Assembly: GCA_021209875.1 (NCBI GenBank) | Contig: JAGYVD010000005.1 | Span: 3,758,001 to 3,822,000 of the forward strand | Reading direction: 5' to 3' | DNA from: Rosellinia necatrix | Lineage: Eukaryota; Ascomycota; Sordariomycetes; Xylariales; Xylariaceae | Length of the DNA stretch: 64,000 nt | In this document: positions 25,076-36,698 of the stretch, one piece after another | Layout of the letters: every line of letters starts with the position of its first letter | Numbering within the stretch: the stretch's first letter is position 1 | The notes under the pieces: model-generated | The model's database searches: none | Told to the model about the DNA's origin: nothing | Seen by the model: the letters and a program-made list of their open reading frames with translations, nothing else | Program-made: the position numbers and the translations under genes

Positions 25076-27691
25076 ATGCAGCCTTTCGAGCCCCCCATGC
25101 CCCCTCCTCCCAATATTTCACATCCCGGTATCATGGCTATCGATATAACTGACCAGTTTGCCTCCGCTGTCAAGAGTAAGCCTGTTTGCCCTATACGCCC
25201 GTGGAAAACTTGGTTGTGGTTTATTCGGCCGTTTGCTAACCTGTCTCGTCTCCAGCCCTGTCACCCGGCGAAATAGTCAAAGATGAGCACTTTGAACTAT
25301 TCGAGTCGGTCTCGGCTCTCGAGGTGTGTATGGGGCGTTAAGCATAGCCTTAACGCTTTGCTCGAACCGCATAGCACACTAACAAAACACACTAGATCAT
25401 GGACCGCAAAATGGACAGTGGGGTCCTGAACGAGGGAGAGTCGCTTGACGAGGAATACGATGTGACTCGTGCCTTGGTTCCGGAGGAGGTCCTCGGCATC
25501 ATCGACCAACTCCTCTGCCTAGAGGTGGGTATTCTGAAGCGAAATACCATACAGCTAGAGATATGTGTTAATCTATTTGCAGATAGCATGGCATCTGGGG
25601 TACCCTTTATCGCAAACGGTTTTAACGAGTGTTTATATCGAGGCTCTGATGAATCCTTATCCCGTAACGATAGATGAGGTAGATTTTAGAATAGTACCCT
25701 CCCGCCAATCTGGGAAGTCATCGCTTCTGTTCGTATTACGAGCGTACTGTGCCGGTCTATCGAAGGCATGCTTCATGGTCAACGAGTGTATGAAAGAGGA
25801 GCTGTACTATGAGGTAACCCCTGGCCCCATTCACCCGAAACATCTACGTTATATCTGACATGCTGTAGGAGGAAGACTTCGTCACAAATACTTATGAGCG
25901 ACATCTCTTATCCCATATACCATTACCTGCCATAAAGGACATGCTACAAAACGCCATAACCAAGCTTCAAACCCTAGGGGACGAATTCCCTCAGGATATT
26001 TGTGCAGCTCTCGCGTCCCGCCTTGAACTTCGCATTGCGTTTCTCGAAGCCATCGACCTGTCCGTTGTAAGACACGATACTTCAGACGCACCGAAGCTAC
26101 CCTGGATACGAATGAGACGCTTGATAGACGATTTCGAAAAGCAACACGCACTAGGAAAGCCGGTACCGGAGGCGTTCAGCACCAAAATGCAAAGGAGACT
26201 TACTAGTACTATGCCGCCACGCCCCATGGTGAAACTAAGCTTCGAAGAATGCATCAGCCACTTCAAGCGCTTTTTGCAAAACGGCAATGAGGTCATAGAC
26301 GTGCTCCAGTACAAGGACCCCCAAAGTCTCTTGGTCTGTTTCCCTACATCTCTCCTCGTGCCGAATGAAGCTGATTTGTGTTGCAGAATTTCATTCTCTT
26401 GTTCCAAGCACAGAAGCCTCAGCCGCTGGTCTTTATCAGGACGATCCTCCAAAATCTTTTATTCAGGGACATGGTAGTACTGGGACAATTTAGCATCCGC
26501 CAGCTGCTTGACCATGATGTATCCCTCGGTGTTCTTCCGTGCGGACCACACTTTGACCGAACATACGATGACATTGAAATACCGACTGACCCGCGGCACA
26601 AGATAGCCACTACGATGGAGGTTTTTCGCCACCGAGTCGCTGACCTATACCTGGATATGCTGAGGATTCTCTGCCAGAACCGATGCCGTGTCAGGAGAAC
26701 ACTATGCCATCATATCCTAGAATGGGACATGCTGGAGGCGGATGTCGGGGAAATCGAAGAACGCATGCAGGCACCTTTGCACGATGTCTCGCAAGGGGCT
26801 TACCAGGAGGAAGGTTCTTCATACCTCCCACTGTCATCGTGGGTTTATCTCTATAGGCTGCGCCAGATGGAGTGGATCGTGCAGCTAGGATTCGAGCTCG
26901 GCATATATCAATCCGACGAGCTCGCGGGTATGTACTACTATCTTAAGCGGCTAGCCTCACTACGAGCGCAGCATATAGAACACGTGAAACGAACAACAAC
27001 AAATCGAGAAGAGCGAGCCCGACAGCATTTCAAACTCCGAGAAGGGGACCCGTTGCCTCCCGACGTTGCCCAGGAGTTTATGCGCTCGAAGCAGCATTTA
27101 CGAGTCACGATGCTAGACGCCGCATGCACGTGGGAGTTCGCAGATGGCCTTGGCCTCTTGTACGTGGCGCTCTTTCGCCTGGGGATATTAAAACCACCAC
27201 CGCGACCATATGCCACCAACGCGCTAAGCTATGAATTACGCATGCGGCCCTTCTCACGTGTCACCTACCCGCCACTCCCGAGTTACGAAGAGTTCAGACA
27301 ACAAATTGAGTTGCCCCAGATGTCTACAACAGACGTGCTACGTATCGCTGAGACCGCCATTAGCGCGGTTCGGAAAGGATATGAGGCATCTGTCCACCTC
27401 AGCGAGCCAGAAACATTTGTCGTCAACGCTACCGCTCATACGCGTTTAGTCAGCAATGCCAAAGATACCCTCCGCGCTACTATCGCGGCGGGGGTGGCAG
27501 TTTCGACCCTGAAACATGCTTATGAGAGAGCAGTAGCGCAGAGTTCGGCGGCCGACGGAGGTGGAAACGAGGCCGGTGGGCATGAGGATTCGAAGTATGC
27601 GAAGCTCCTAAACCTCAAGGCCGAGATACCGGAGCCCGGCACCGGTTACCATGATTGGTGGGTCGTGCCTAAGCTAACACGCTTGAAATAA
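25076..27691 (+). CDS. mak10: N-alpha-acetyltransferase NatC auxiliary subunit Mak10/Naa35
   Basis: This is the large auxiliary subunit of the NatC N-terminal acetyltransferase, which anchors the catalytic Naa30 and Naa38 at the ribosome. Six exons (25076-25175, 25256-25323, 25396-25524, 25583-25813, 25869-26333, 26387-27691) join in frame to 765 aa. The family's N-terminal signature is clear: DITDQFASAVKTLSPGEIV, then HFELFESVSALEIMDRKMDSG. It is followed by IAWHLGYPLSQTVLTSVYIE, VLRAYCAGLSKACFMVNE and EEDFVTNTYERHLL. The large last exon carries the helical C-terminal domain. The start ATG at 25076 opens a proline-rich leader (MQPFEPPMPPPPNISHPG); no earlier in-frame ATG is seen. Segment EVDFRIVPSRQSGK (about 25676-25717) is in frame and was kept as coding, although a 39-nt GT..AG removal would also preserve frame. 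Confidence 0.9.
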
Positions 27692-28267
27692 GCGACGAGG
27701 AAGGCTAGACAAATGGGGGATACGTTCACGAGGCTGGGGACGTTGAGTGATAGTTTTCAGCGCCTCTACAAGTGACTAGGTAGTTTTTTAGGAAATAAAA
27801 TTAACGAGTCTGTCTACGCAATATTAACTTGTAGTAGTACCTCAACTTTTCAGGTGTTTACAGATTTCCGTTTAAAATTTGTTTTCTTTTTCGTTCTCTC
27901 TCAAGTCGACTAATTCCCTCTTCGAGCACTACGGAGTCCTTTGAAGCGCCCAATAACGAGATACCACTCGTTTTATGTTTGGATATAAGCCCCTGTAGTT
28001 TACAAGCCCCATCGCGTCGCCCCAGGGAGACTTTTGCGGAAGGGACATCGGTATAAAACGCCACCCAACTGAACCACCACCACCCCGATACTGCTATATG
28101 CGACCCGAAGTTCATATGACCTTCACTTGACCTGCTTGCACAGGGCTGAAAGGACTACTGCTAACCAGGCCGAGCTTGCATGCCATGCGACACCATCGGG
28201 TCGCGGGCACCCAATCCACCCCGTATATGCTCTGGTTGCAGCTCTCCCAGCGGCCGAGTATTTTTCT
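27692..28267. other. Convergent intergenic region MAK10 / carrier
   Basis: About 576 bp between two convergent stop codons. It should hold both 3' untranslated regions. I see no further gene. Confidence 0.5.
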
Positions 28268-29631
28268 TTACGCCTTGATGGCGGCCCTGCGGGCCATGGT
28301 GCCGCGCAGCTTGACGGTCTGCTCGTACAGCACGTCCTTGAAGGCGAAGAGGAAGGCGGCGGTCAGCACGCTCTGCGTCACCTTGGGGCCGATGCCTATG
28401 GGGATAAAGACGCGTCTTATTAGCTTCTTGATTCACTCGTAGGTCGAAGGGCGGGATGGGGAAGGGGTGGGGGGTAGGGGCAGGGGGAAGGCGCCATAGA
28501 GAATATGGCAAAGGATGCCTTAAGTTTTAAGGGAAAAGGACAGCAGAACTCACCCTTGTAGAGGCCGGCGTACCCCTCCTCCCGGATGACGCGGTTGATG
28601 GCCTGGGACATGCCCTCCTTCTGGCCGTTGCCGGCGACGTGCATCTGGCTCTTGACGGTGATGTAGGGGTAGGTGATGGAGGTGGCGAAGAGCTTGCCGA
28701 GGGCGCCGAGGAAGAAGGCCATGGCGGGGGTGATGTTGCGGCGGCGGCGGGCCTCGAGGACGTTCTTCATCTGCTCGAAGAGGGTGTACTGGAGGATGGG
28801 GTTGACGACGAGGACGAGGGCGGGGATGACGCCGCGGAAGAGGGCCTGGGGCCCCTCTTCGCGGAGGAGGGCGAGGAGGGTGCCGATGGTGGTGGGGGCC
28901 TTCGGGGGACGACCGCCGGTGCCGGTGCTGCCGCTGCCGCTGCCGTCCGCCTTGGCGCCGCTGCCCTCGACGACGAGCTCCTGCGAGGCCTCGAGGGACT
29001 CGCGGCGCGTGGTCATGCGCGTGTTGATGACCCAGATCGGGTTCGTCAGGATGACGGTGGCGGACCCGGCCAGGGCGCCGGCGAGCATCGACTCCACCGT
29101 CGTCAGCTTGCGCGAGGTCCGCCCGGGCTTGGCCGCCGCCGCCTTCTCGAAGAAGGCCCGCGTCCACTCGTACCAGTAGTAGTAGACGAAGTTGGTCACG
29201 CTGATGCCGAACACGGCGCTGTCCAGGCCCGCGTACAGGCCCGCCACGCCCTCCCGCGCCACGATGCGCCTCACGGCCGCCAGGAAGTCCGTCTCGGCTC
29301 GCTTCGACTCGACCTGGGCGCGCGTGGAGAGCGTGATGAGGGGGTACCTGTCGGGTGCGCGCACGCGCGCTGTGTCAGTCGAGTGTTCGTTCGCTCTCTC
29401 TCCCTCTCTCTCTCTTTCTCGGGGCGGATGGTATGACGGTGATAATGGGCGAAAGGGGAGAGGAGGGAGGAGGGAGAAAAGAGATGGAGTTGTCTATAGA
29501 GGTGGATGTGGTTCCGATCGCGGCCGCGGTCGCTGTACATACGTCAAGACCATGGAGAGAACGCCTCCTCCAGCGCCGGCGAGGGCGTGCGCAACATTGT
29601 CATTCTGGGGCACCGCGGGTTTCGATGCCAT
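28268..29631 (-). CDS. Peroxisomal adenine nucleotide carrier, PMP47/ANT1 type (mitochondrial carrier family)
   Basis: Three exons (29631-29543, 29347-28554, 28395-28268) encode 336 aa. The protein shows the three-fold carrier repeat, about 100 aa each with Px(D/E/I/L)xx(K/R/S/T) signatures on odd helices: YPLITLSTRAQVESK, NPIWVINTRMTTRR, and YPYITVKSQMHVAG. The modified first signature and the STRAQ/INTRM wording match the peroxisomal PMP47/Ant1 branch rather than mitochondrial ADP/ATP carriers. Such proteins import ATP into peroxisomes for fatty-acid activation. A Gly/Ser-rich insertion (around GSGAKADGSGSGSTGTGG) lies between repeats one and two. Exon 2 is very GC-rich, which creates long antisense frames that are not genes. 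Intron 2 contains a G-run block on the plus strand. The substrate is inferred from family resemblance. Confidence 0.85.
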
Positions 29632-31853
29632 GATGTCGGTGTGTGGTGGTTTGGTGAGGCTGCTGTGAGGCTGCTGCTGTCGTTTGCGCTGCGTCGCAAC
29701 CGCGTATGTCGCTACTGCTACTACTTTGCTGAGTAGTATAAAAGGGAGGGGAATGGCAGGCTGGAGATTCAAGATCGGTACATAGGGTTGTCAACTCGTA
29801 AAAAGCAACTATAAGGAGTCCTCATGTCTGTCTCCCGGCTACGTGCTTAGGTAGGAGCGAGAGGTCTCAACATAAGTGTCATTGTGTAGATAGTTCGTAC
29901 TAATCGACTAAGGTTAGCTATCTAGCAGTAGTGTAGACTGGATAACGACGATTGCCGGCGCCATCATGGATGGGAGCTGAGCCGAGGTCCGATTACATCA
30001 CTGAATGGCGCTGCGCGCCCGGCTCGGCTTGCTTCTGCCTCCAGCGCTGATAGGCCTTATGTATGTACTTACCTTTAGGTTCAGGGAGGTACCGGGCCTA
30101 CCTACTGCCTACTGCACTGACTCTTCCCGCGCGCCCACTGACTGAGTCCTCCCCACTGAGTCCTCCCCACTGAAACCAAACGGGCGACCGACCCAATCTC
30201 CTACTCTCCCCGATGTCATAGGCACCGAAATGTGGAGGGGATCTTCGGATTTCACATGTGAATTGGCTACCCTGATGCCTGAGATAGACATTTGTTCGCA
30301 ATATCTATCGATATCGATTCATGCGAAAAGTAGGTGTTGAAGCTTGTGATTCATGGAAATTCTCTCAGTTCTCTGTGGATTACCTACTTTGTATAACTAT
30401 GTGCACCTTATGTAGGTAGGCAGGTAGGTAGTAGGTATGTCTACGTCCTTGGCGCATTGTCTGCTACTCCTCATAAGTGCCTATTGTAGGCACCTGTTCG
30501 TCACATCGCCTGTTAAAATCCTCTACCGAACACATTTAAGGGAAATTTGGGTAACTAAGTTTAAATTAGCCCCTAATTATGTATGGATATACAACCTTGG
30601 ACATTCATTCCCTTGTATCAAACTATAAGACTTAGACACATATTTATCTCTTCATTCGGGGGTTTGTATTTATGTATTTATGTAGTTAGGCGAGCACCAG
30701 GTACCTATCCCGAGTCCAGTGGAGCCTGGCTGTGAGATAAGGTAGGTGCTACACAGTTAAGGTTGGTAGGTACCTCTTAGCGGGTAGCCCTACTGAGACA
30801 CGATAAGTACCCCATGGTGTCATCCGTTAGGCTTTCAACCTAAGTGGTGAACAACCTTGGAATTGTGTCTAAGTTTGCTTTTTATTGATGCTAGCTCTTG
30901 GGCTAAGCCAAGGCCGGCGTTCTCCCTTAACGAAGAACCATATAATAGATACTACGGACCTCCCGCTACCTCTCGCGGATGGACTCTGGCCAGGGCCGCC
31001 GAGCGCTGTCAGCCTCCTCCGCACGACCAGACGGGCAGACGGCCGGGGAGAGGCTCGCGACGCACGCACACGGCGAAGCGAGGATGAAGCCGGACATGCG
31101 ACCCGGGCTCTGGACAGGGGTTGCCTCACGTGATTGACCAACCAGGCTGCTTAAAATAGATCTGACCTGCCTTTTCCCAAATCTGACCAGACGCCTGAAA
31201 AGAGTTGTTGTACCGTGCCACCCCATCCACCAGACATCACACCACACGCTCGCGCGGGTTGGAATGGCAGAGTATCCAGGCCCTTATCGCGCGTCTGAAC
31301 CGTCTGAACCCCGACTGCTCAGCTGGATGCAAGTGAGCGAGCAGCGCACACCGCGTGTCCCATCCGGCTGCTGGTGAATGCTTACATACATGCGCCCCCC
31401 TCCCTCGTTCCTTTCCCCCCCCCCTCTCTCTCTCGCCGGTCTGGCCCGCGAAGCAGCTTGGCTTCCCTTGCTTGTCGCGACCAGGACCGTCGCGCCCCTG
31501 GCCTGGCCAAATTTTGTTCATAGTGGGCCAACGGTGCCGGGCAACAGCCTCAAATTTGCCCAGAAAACCGTAGTCTCGCCCTGTCCTGGAGAGCTCGGGC
31601 GCTCGACGTTTCATCACTGTCCCCGTTGATTGAGGCGTCTCCCTCAGCCAAGTACTGGCACGCAGTATATAGCTTCCGCTACGACATAGACTCGGCGGCT
31701 ATTAACTTATAATTTACCCCCTTTTATCGATCTCTCCCTCGATCAGCGCCCGCTGCCTGCGCACCTGAGACGTGCAGTCCTGCGCCCTCGCAGCTCCACC
31801 ATATATGGACACCTCCGCGTGAGTGAAGCTGAACATCGTCCGTCCCTGTGGAG
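29632..31853. other. Divergent intergenic region carrier / Abp2-like gene
   Basis: About 2.2 kb separating divergently transcribed genes. It holds GGTAGGTA/TACCTA motifs near 30,090-30,110, 30,410-30,440 and 30,690-30,780, a short tandem duplication of ACTGAGTCCTCCCC at about 30,141-30,172, and pyrimidine tracts near 31,400-31,435. No coding frame is recognisable. Both promoters must lie here. Confidence 0.55.
31805..31822 (+). promoter_or_regulatory. Short upstream ORF in the Abp2-like gene leader
   Basis: ATG GAC ACC TCC GCG TGA forms a complete five-codon frame that ends 31 bp before the chosen start at 31854. If the transcript begins upstream of 31,805, it could reduce initiation at the main ATG. 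The leader and transcription start are inferred, not seen. Confidence 0.4.
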
Positions 31854-33938
31854 ATGGCGCTCACTCCACAAGCCGGAGTCAACGGAGTGAACCACCTCAC
31901 TCCCACGTCCTCCAATGGCAATACCACTCCCAAGTCCCCCGGTGTCCGGCCGATGCTACCCAACCGGCCCGTAACCAGCGGCACCATCGAGGACGCGTAC
32001 GTAAGCTTCATTCTCCATTGCAATCCCGCCGTGCCCCTGGATATAGACACAACGTCCCTGAGGGAGGCCTTTCGAACGCCGCCCAAGAGCGAGGGCAAGA
32101 GCTTCAGCACCTTCACCCTGTTCGAGCTCATCGCGAAGCTCCACCAGAAGGAGATCAAGACATGGGCCGAGCTGGCCCTCAGGCTGGGCGTCGAGCCGCC
32201 CGACCATGAGAAAGGGCAGAGCTCCCAGAAGATACAGCAATATGCCGTGCGATTGAAAGTACGTCATCCCGCCCTCCCACTCCTGCAGGTAAGCATAACT
32301 AACGTTACACAGCGCTGGATGCATTCAATGCACGTGAATGCCTTCTTCGATTACTTGCTGGACAACCCGCATCCTTATTGGATGCAGATACCCACGGACA
32401 GCAATCCCGTGTGTGAGGAAGGTCGCGATGGGGTTGCCGCCGAGGATGACATGGCGCTACGCGCCTTGTTGCCCCAGATAAGGCCTCGTCGGGGTAGAAA
32501 GCGTCCGGAGGAGGATGGGTTGAGCAAATCGCCGTCACAAAGGCCGAGACTCGACTCGCCGGCCTTCAGCGGTGACGGTCACGGCCATGGTCACAGTCAC
32601 CCGTCCCGTCCCGACGCACTCAATTCATGGACACCCCATCCCGATTCGAGGCAGGCTTTTGTCTTCCCGCCAGTTGACCCAAGATCCAGCATCTTATCGG
32701 GGACCGAATCTGCGTATCCATGGCAGCAAGACATCCCTCGGGAGTCTATGTCGGCCTACCCACATTCTGCCATAACCCCCACGACGAGGGGTTCCTTTTG
32801 GCCCGAATCCGCGGAGCCCCGGTCGGCGGTGAGCCCTAAAAGCAAACCCTTAGGCCGTCGCCACGGGGCCAAGGCCGTTTCTTCCGCTTGGAGGAGTATT
32901 GGGGTCTCTACGAGTGGCAAGGCGCGAGGACGACCACCCATGAATCGGAACCCGGAGACCCCTTCATCAGCATATCCTTCCGATAGGAGTGTGAGTGGGC
33001 CACAGTCTCTCATGTTTAGTAATAGTCCCCATTCAGGCACGCCGACACCAGTACACATGCCTCCACCCGAACCCGAAACGAGGACCCCAGACTCCATATC
33101 TGCTCAGAACGCCCGCCCACTCCGGCCCGGGCGACTATCGCTGCAGGTTCCCGAGAGGACCAGCGGCCCCGTTCGGCTAGCGACACCCCCACCACCGATA
33201 GTCATGGTGAATGGGCGGAACACCTCGAACGGCAACGAGGCTGTTACCGTACCACCGCCTATGCCTCCCGCTGACGTTGGTACCGGGCCTCAAATAGGTT
33301 ACACGATATTCGATCGGACCTCAGCTATGTATTTAAATCCGGAAAACCCATCTCGGGTCGATAAGATTGATCTCGACGGACCTGACACGACAAATCATGA
33401 CGAAGTGGAAAGCGTGTTTGTCGTGACCTTGACGTCTTGCACATGGTTCGACCCGAATGGGGAGGCTGGCCCTCGTCCTTCCGTGGCAGAGGTCGTAGCG
33501 CTTGTCCGGGCGGTGATCCGCAGCATTGCCGACCAAGCACTCACCAAAGAGGCCTTTCTGATCAACTTAGCCGCGCTCGTTGGCGGACACTTTATGATAC
33601 GGCCGGAGAGGGAAGTGCACCGGCTCGAGATCGGAACCGACTATACCAAGTATCTCTGCAAGTGGAATCTACACTACGGGGCCATTAAAGGCACCTTCTC
33701 GCTCACAGAGACAGTGCCTCATTCGAAGTGGAAGCCGGGCCACCAAAATCCTGACAGGCCTCTGGAAAAAGACCAGATGCCCACGGACGGGATACCAGCG
33801 GCCGAATACTGGCAACAGCAGTATGCGAGCCTAGCTGTCACGTCAATTCGGCGACTGGATAGCCTAACAACTGCCAAGGCCAACGCCGTGCGTCTCCTGA
33901 AGGAAACACCTGACGTGGATCCACACCGACAAATCTAG
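31854..33938 (+). CDS. ARS-binding protein 2 (Abp2) family nuclear DNA-binding protein
   Basis: Two exons (31854-32258, 32313-33938) give 676 aa. The 54-nt intron has GTACGT, a CTAAC branch site and CACAG, and is open in frame, so a retained form would simply add 18 residues. The N-terminal half holds the conserved Abp2 block: YVSFILHCNPAVPLDIDTT, then GKSFSTFTLFELIAKL, KTWAELALRLGVEPP, and KIQQYAVRLK joined to RWMHSMHVNAFFDYLL. A basic stretch (RPRRGRKRP) looks like a nuclear signal. The middle (about residues 190-480) is Pro/Ser-rich and probably disordered. The C-terminal block (VESVFVVTLTSCTWFDPNG to LCKWNLHYGAIKGTFSLTE) appears folded. Fission yeast Abp2 binds replication origins; a role at origins in this organism is inference only. 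Confidence 0.78.
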   Translation: MALTPQAGVNGVNHLTPTSSNGNTTPKSPGVRPMLPNRPVTSGTIEDAYVSFILHCNPAVPLDIDTTSLREAFRTPPKSEGKSFSTFTLFELIAKLHQKEIKTWAELALRLGVEPPDHEKGQSSQKIQQYAVRLKVRHPALPLLQVSITNVTQRWMHSMHVNAFFDYLLDNPHPYWMQIPTDSNPVCEEGRDGVAAEDDMALRALLPQIRPRRGRKRPEEDGLSKSPSQRPRLDSPAFSGDGHGHGHSHPSRPDALNSWTPHPDSRQAFVFPPVDPRSSILSGTESAYPWQQDIPRESMSAYPHSAITPTTRGSFWPESAEPRSAVSPKSKPLGRRHGAKAVSSAWRSIGVSTSGKARGRPPMNRNPETPSSAYPSDRSVSGPQSLMFSNSPHSGTPTPVHMPPPEPETRTPDSISAQNARPLRPGRLSLQVPERTSGPVRLATPPPPIVMVNGRNTSNGNEAVTVPPPMPPADVGTGPQIGYTIFDRTSAMYLNPENPSRVDKIDLDGPDTTNHDEVESVFVVTLTSCTWFDPNGEAGPRPSVAEVVALVRAVIRSIADQALTKEAFLINLAALVGGHFMIRPEREVHRLEIGTDYTKYLCKWNLHYGAIKGTFSLTETVPHSKWKPGHQNPDRPLEKDQMPTDGIPAAEYWQQQYASLAVTSIRRLDSLTTAKANAVRLLKETPDVDPHRQI

Positions 33939-36660
33939 TATTCGTTGTGTCTATATTTTTCATTGCGTATGTTTGTCATCGACTTACCTGACTGTTGCCC
34001 CTCTACTTTCAGTCGATGCCATGCGGGGCGTGGCGGTCCCGTCTGCACCATAGCAGCAGGCTTCTTAGATACCCTTTAACTCTATCTTTTCATTCGTTCA
34101 TCATTTCTTTTTAATTTCGAAGCGGAAAAGCGCGCGGTATATAATACGATTCTTGTAGCCTGAAGCGTTGCGAATGGTTGTTTGTCCATACTTTAACCCT
34201 CCTTGTATCTACGAAGAAAAAAATGCATGCATCCGAGTCTGGAAGGGCCTCGGCAGCCACTGGCGTACGGGAAGGGGTGTGGCGGCATTTGATAGACGCG
34301 TGGCATATTTTTACCTAATATAGACGTCTTATACTCTCTATGTAGATTGAAGATGATGGAATATTTAGAATGTGGGAGGGTGATTGACTCCTGATACGTT
34401 TTATTTGCAACGAAACGACCCCCTGCTTGATATATGTGTGAAAGGTTCATAACCACTTGTTTGTTCGATCCCATGTTCTTATGGTTTAATCCCCCCCGGT
34501 AGCCGTTGTAGCCTTGAGAGAAATTTGGTCTCGATATTCTCTCAACGAAGCACCATATCCTACTTGTCTCCAATGAGTATCTTGTTATGTAAGATTCCAA
34601 ACAAATCGGTGACATTTTCAATATCGTTACCGAGCCGCATGGTGTTTTATCCTAGCAAAGCTGTAGTGCATAGTCAGGTGGTCAGTCATCAATAAGCTTA
34701 AAACGGCCTCTCCTTCCGAGCTTATATGGATGCTCAGCCGACCCATCCCTCTGTTGTTTGCCTCTCTTACCGAAGCGCATAGCATTACGGTTTCCGATAT
34801 CCCAAGGCTTCTTCCATATTCCAGGGGCATTACCAAGGAAAGACCAAAGATGCCAAGAGGAGTTCTGTTTCTAGAAATGCCTCCTCGCCCCGGGTGGCGT
34901 TTTTTTTTTTTTTGGTTCTTTCCCACGGTCGGTAGTGTAATAAGCTATGGAACGGTCGAGTTCGTTCTAGGCGGATAAGAGGGGGAATGTGGCTCGGCGG
35001 CTCGCGACCGTGCTTTCTCCCATCCAGGTTTTAAAAGCCATCAGGTATGATAGTCGACTGGGATATAAACTCCCTGAGCCCACCCAGACTAGTGAGTTAA
35101 ACTAGTAACCCATCGTGAAGTAGCCTCACCATTTGACGTCGAGGCCGTTGCGACAGCAGCATCCTCAGCCCCACTTGATCACGGTCGCCTCGCCTTCTAA
35201 TGACTTGGCGGGGATTTTCGCGATGAATACGATGATACACATTGCTGTCGAGAGGGGGGACTTGAGGGTAATCATATAGTGATTGCCTGGATGCAACCAG
35301 CCTTCCCGTTCGTGTAGGCACATAGCCGTGGCGTAGCATCACAGGCGGAAGATGACCCGCTGCATGATTGTACAACCAAGACCATAAGAAATATGCAGAA
35401 CTAAAAATAATAAAAAACATGGAAGTCCGTAAAACGGCGGAATGTATGAGGCGAAAAAAAGAACTGCTCCTTCTCCCCCTAAAAGACAGGCTAGCTGCGA
35501 GACCGGAACGCGCCAAGCATCGCTCGCGATGGCGCGTTTAGGTAGGCTGGAGGCTGGTAGGCAGAAGCATCCAGTTCACTTACGCACTCACTATCTGTGC
35601 ATATTGTATGTAGATAGTATATCTCCATCACTGATGGCAAGGCTGTTGCGGACAACAAGGCATTCGTTTGGAACCTAAATACGGCTGCCTGGCTCAAGCG
35701 TATGCACGTCGGCGATCAGCTGAATAGAACTGGATACACCTGCATGCTGTATGCTGTGTGCGTCGTATTCGACAAGTGAGATGCGAGGTGCTCTGAGATT
35801 CTGCACACTCTATTCGTCCTACTTACCCCTCGGCACCGCCCAAATGCCACTGTCTCTCTTTTCCATCCTCGGCCGTACTACTGGTCTTAGTCCTAAACAC
35901 TATCTGTAATATACGTATTTATTGTCGGTTTATTGTCGCCGAGGATTGCAATACACAGTACAGTAGTGTACATGCCGCGTCCACACACTCACACAGACAA
36001 CCTAGCTCATCTCCGGCACATACCTACATATCTGCATGGATTCCTTCGGCGACGCCGTGCTCGTGGCGTCGCGTGGCTTTCTTCTTCTTCTCGGAACATG
36101 TTTGGATCAAAATTCCCATGGGGGGGGGTGTGGTGCGGAGTAGATAGCCCCCCTTAGGATCAACCTACTATGCGCCTACTATGCGCACTAACAGACATGG
36201 CTCTGCCGTTTGGGGCGAATCGCTGTGGTGTAGAAGATCAGAATGAAGCTAGAAGCCTCGGCCATGCTGCATCGAGTAACTGCAAAACCCGCCCGAGCTT
36301 GGGGCAGGATACCGATGCTAATGCAGACAGGGCACTCGCCGTTGCTGGCTTGTGTAAGAGAGGCTTAGGCTAGGGATCGCCTCATTTCGTTTGGGCTACA
36401 CTATTTTCTAGCCTTAGAACCATCAAGGAGAATACACCTACGATACTCTTGTTGGTGTTTCTTCTCGGATCCGACGACTATACAGTTGTATGGCGTCTTA
36501 CAAAGCACAAAACCCATCGATCAGGATTCATCCCTCCCGGCGCGAGTTGATCAAGCGTTTGACTGAGCTTGGTGTTCTTGGAAAACCCAGCTCCACAAGA
36601 CTGGAAAGCTTGATTAAACATACAGTGCCAATCTAAGTAAATGATGAACAACAACCGCCG

Positions 36661-36698
36661 ACACACACACACACATACACATACACACACACACACAC
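36661..36698. repeat. CA dinucleotide microsatellite
   Basis: A run of AC repeats, interrupted twice by AT, spans about 38 bp. It lies in noncoding DNA and is probably length-polymorphic. Confidence 0.9.

Noticed and set aside
25679..25717. Possible 39-nt intron in MAK10 exon 4
   Set aside because: It is shorter than any other intron here, lacks a branch site, and the encoded segment fits a variable linker in the family.
28639..29436. 265-codon plus-strand frame opposite the carrier gene
   Set aside because: It is a GC-rich antisense shadow of exon 2. The product is Gly/Glu/Asp low-complexity and the minus-strand carrier is clearly real.
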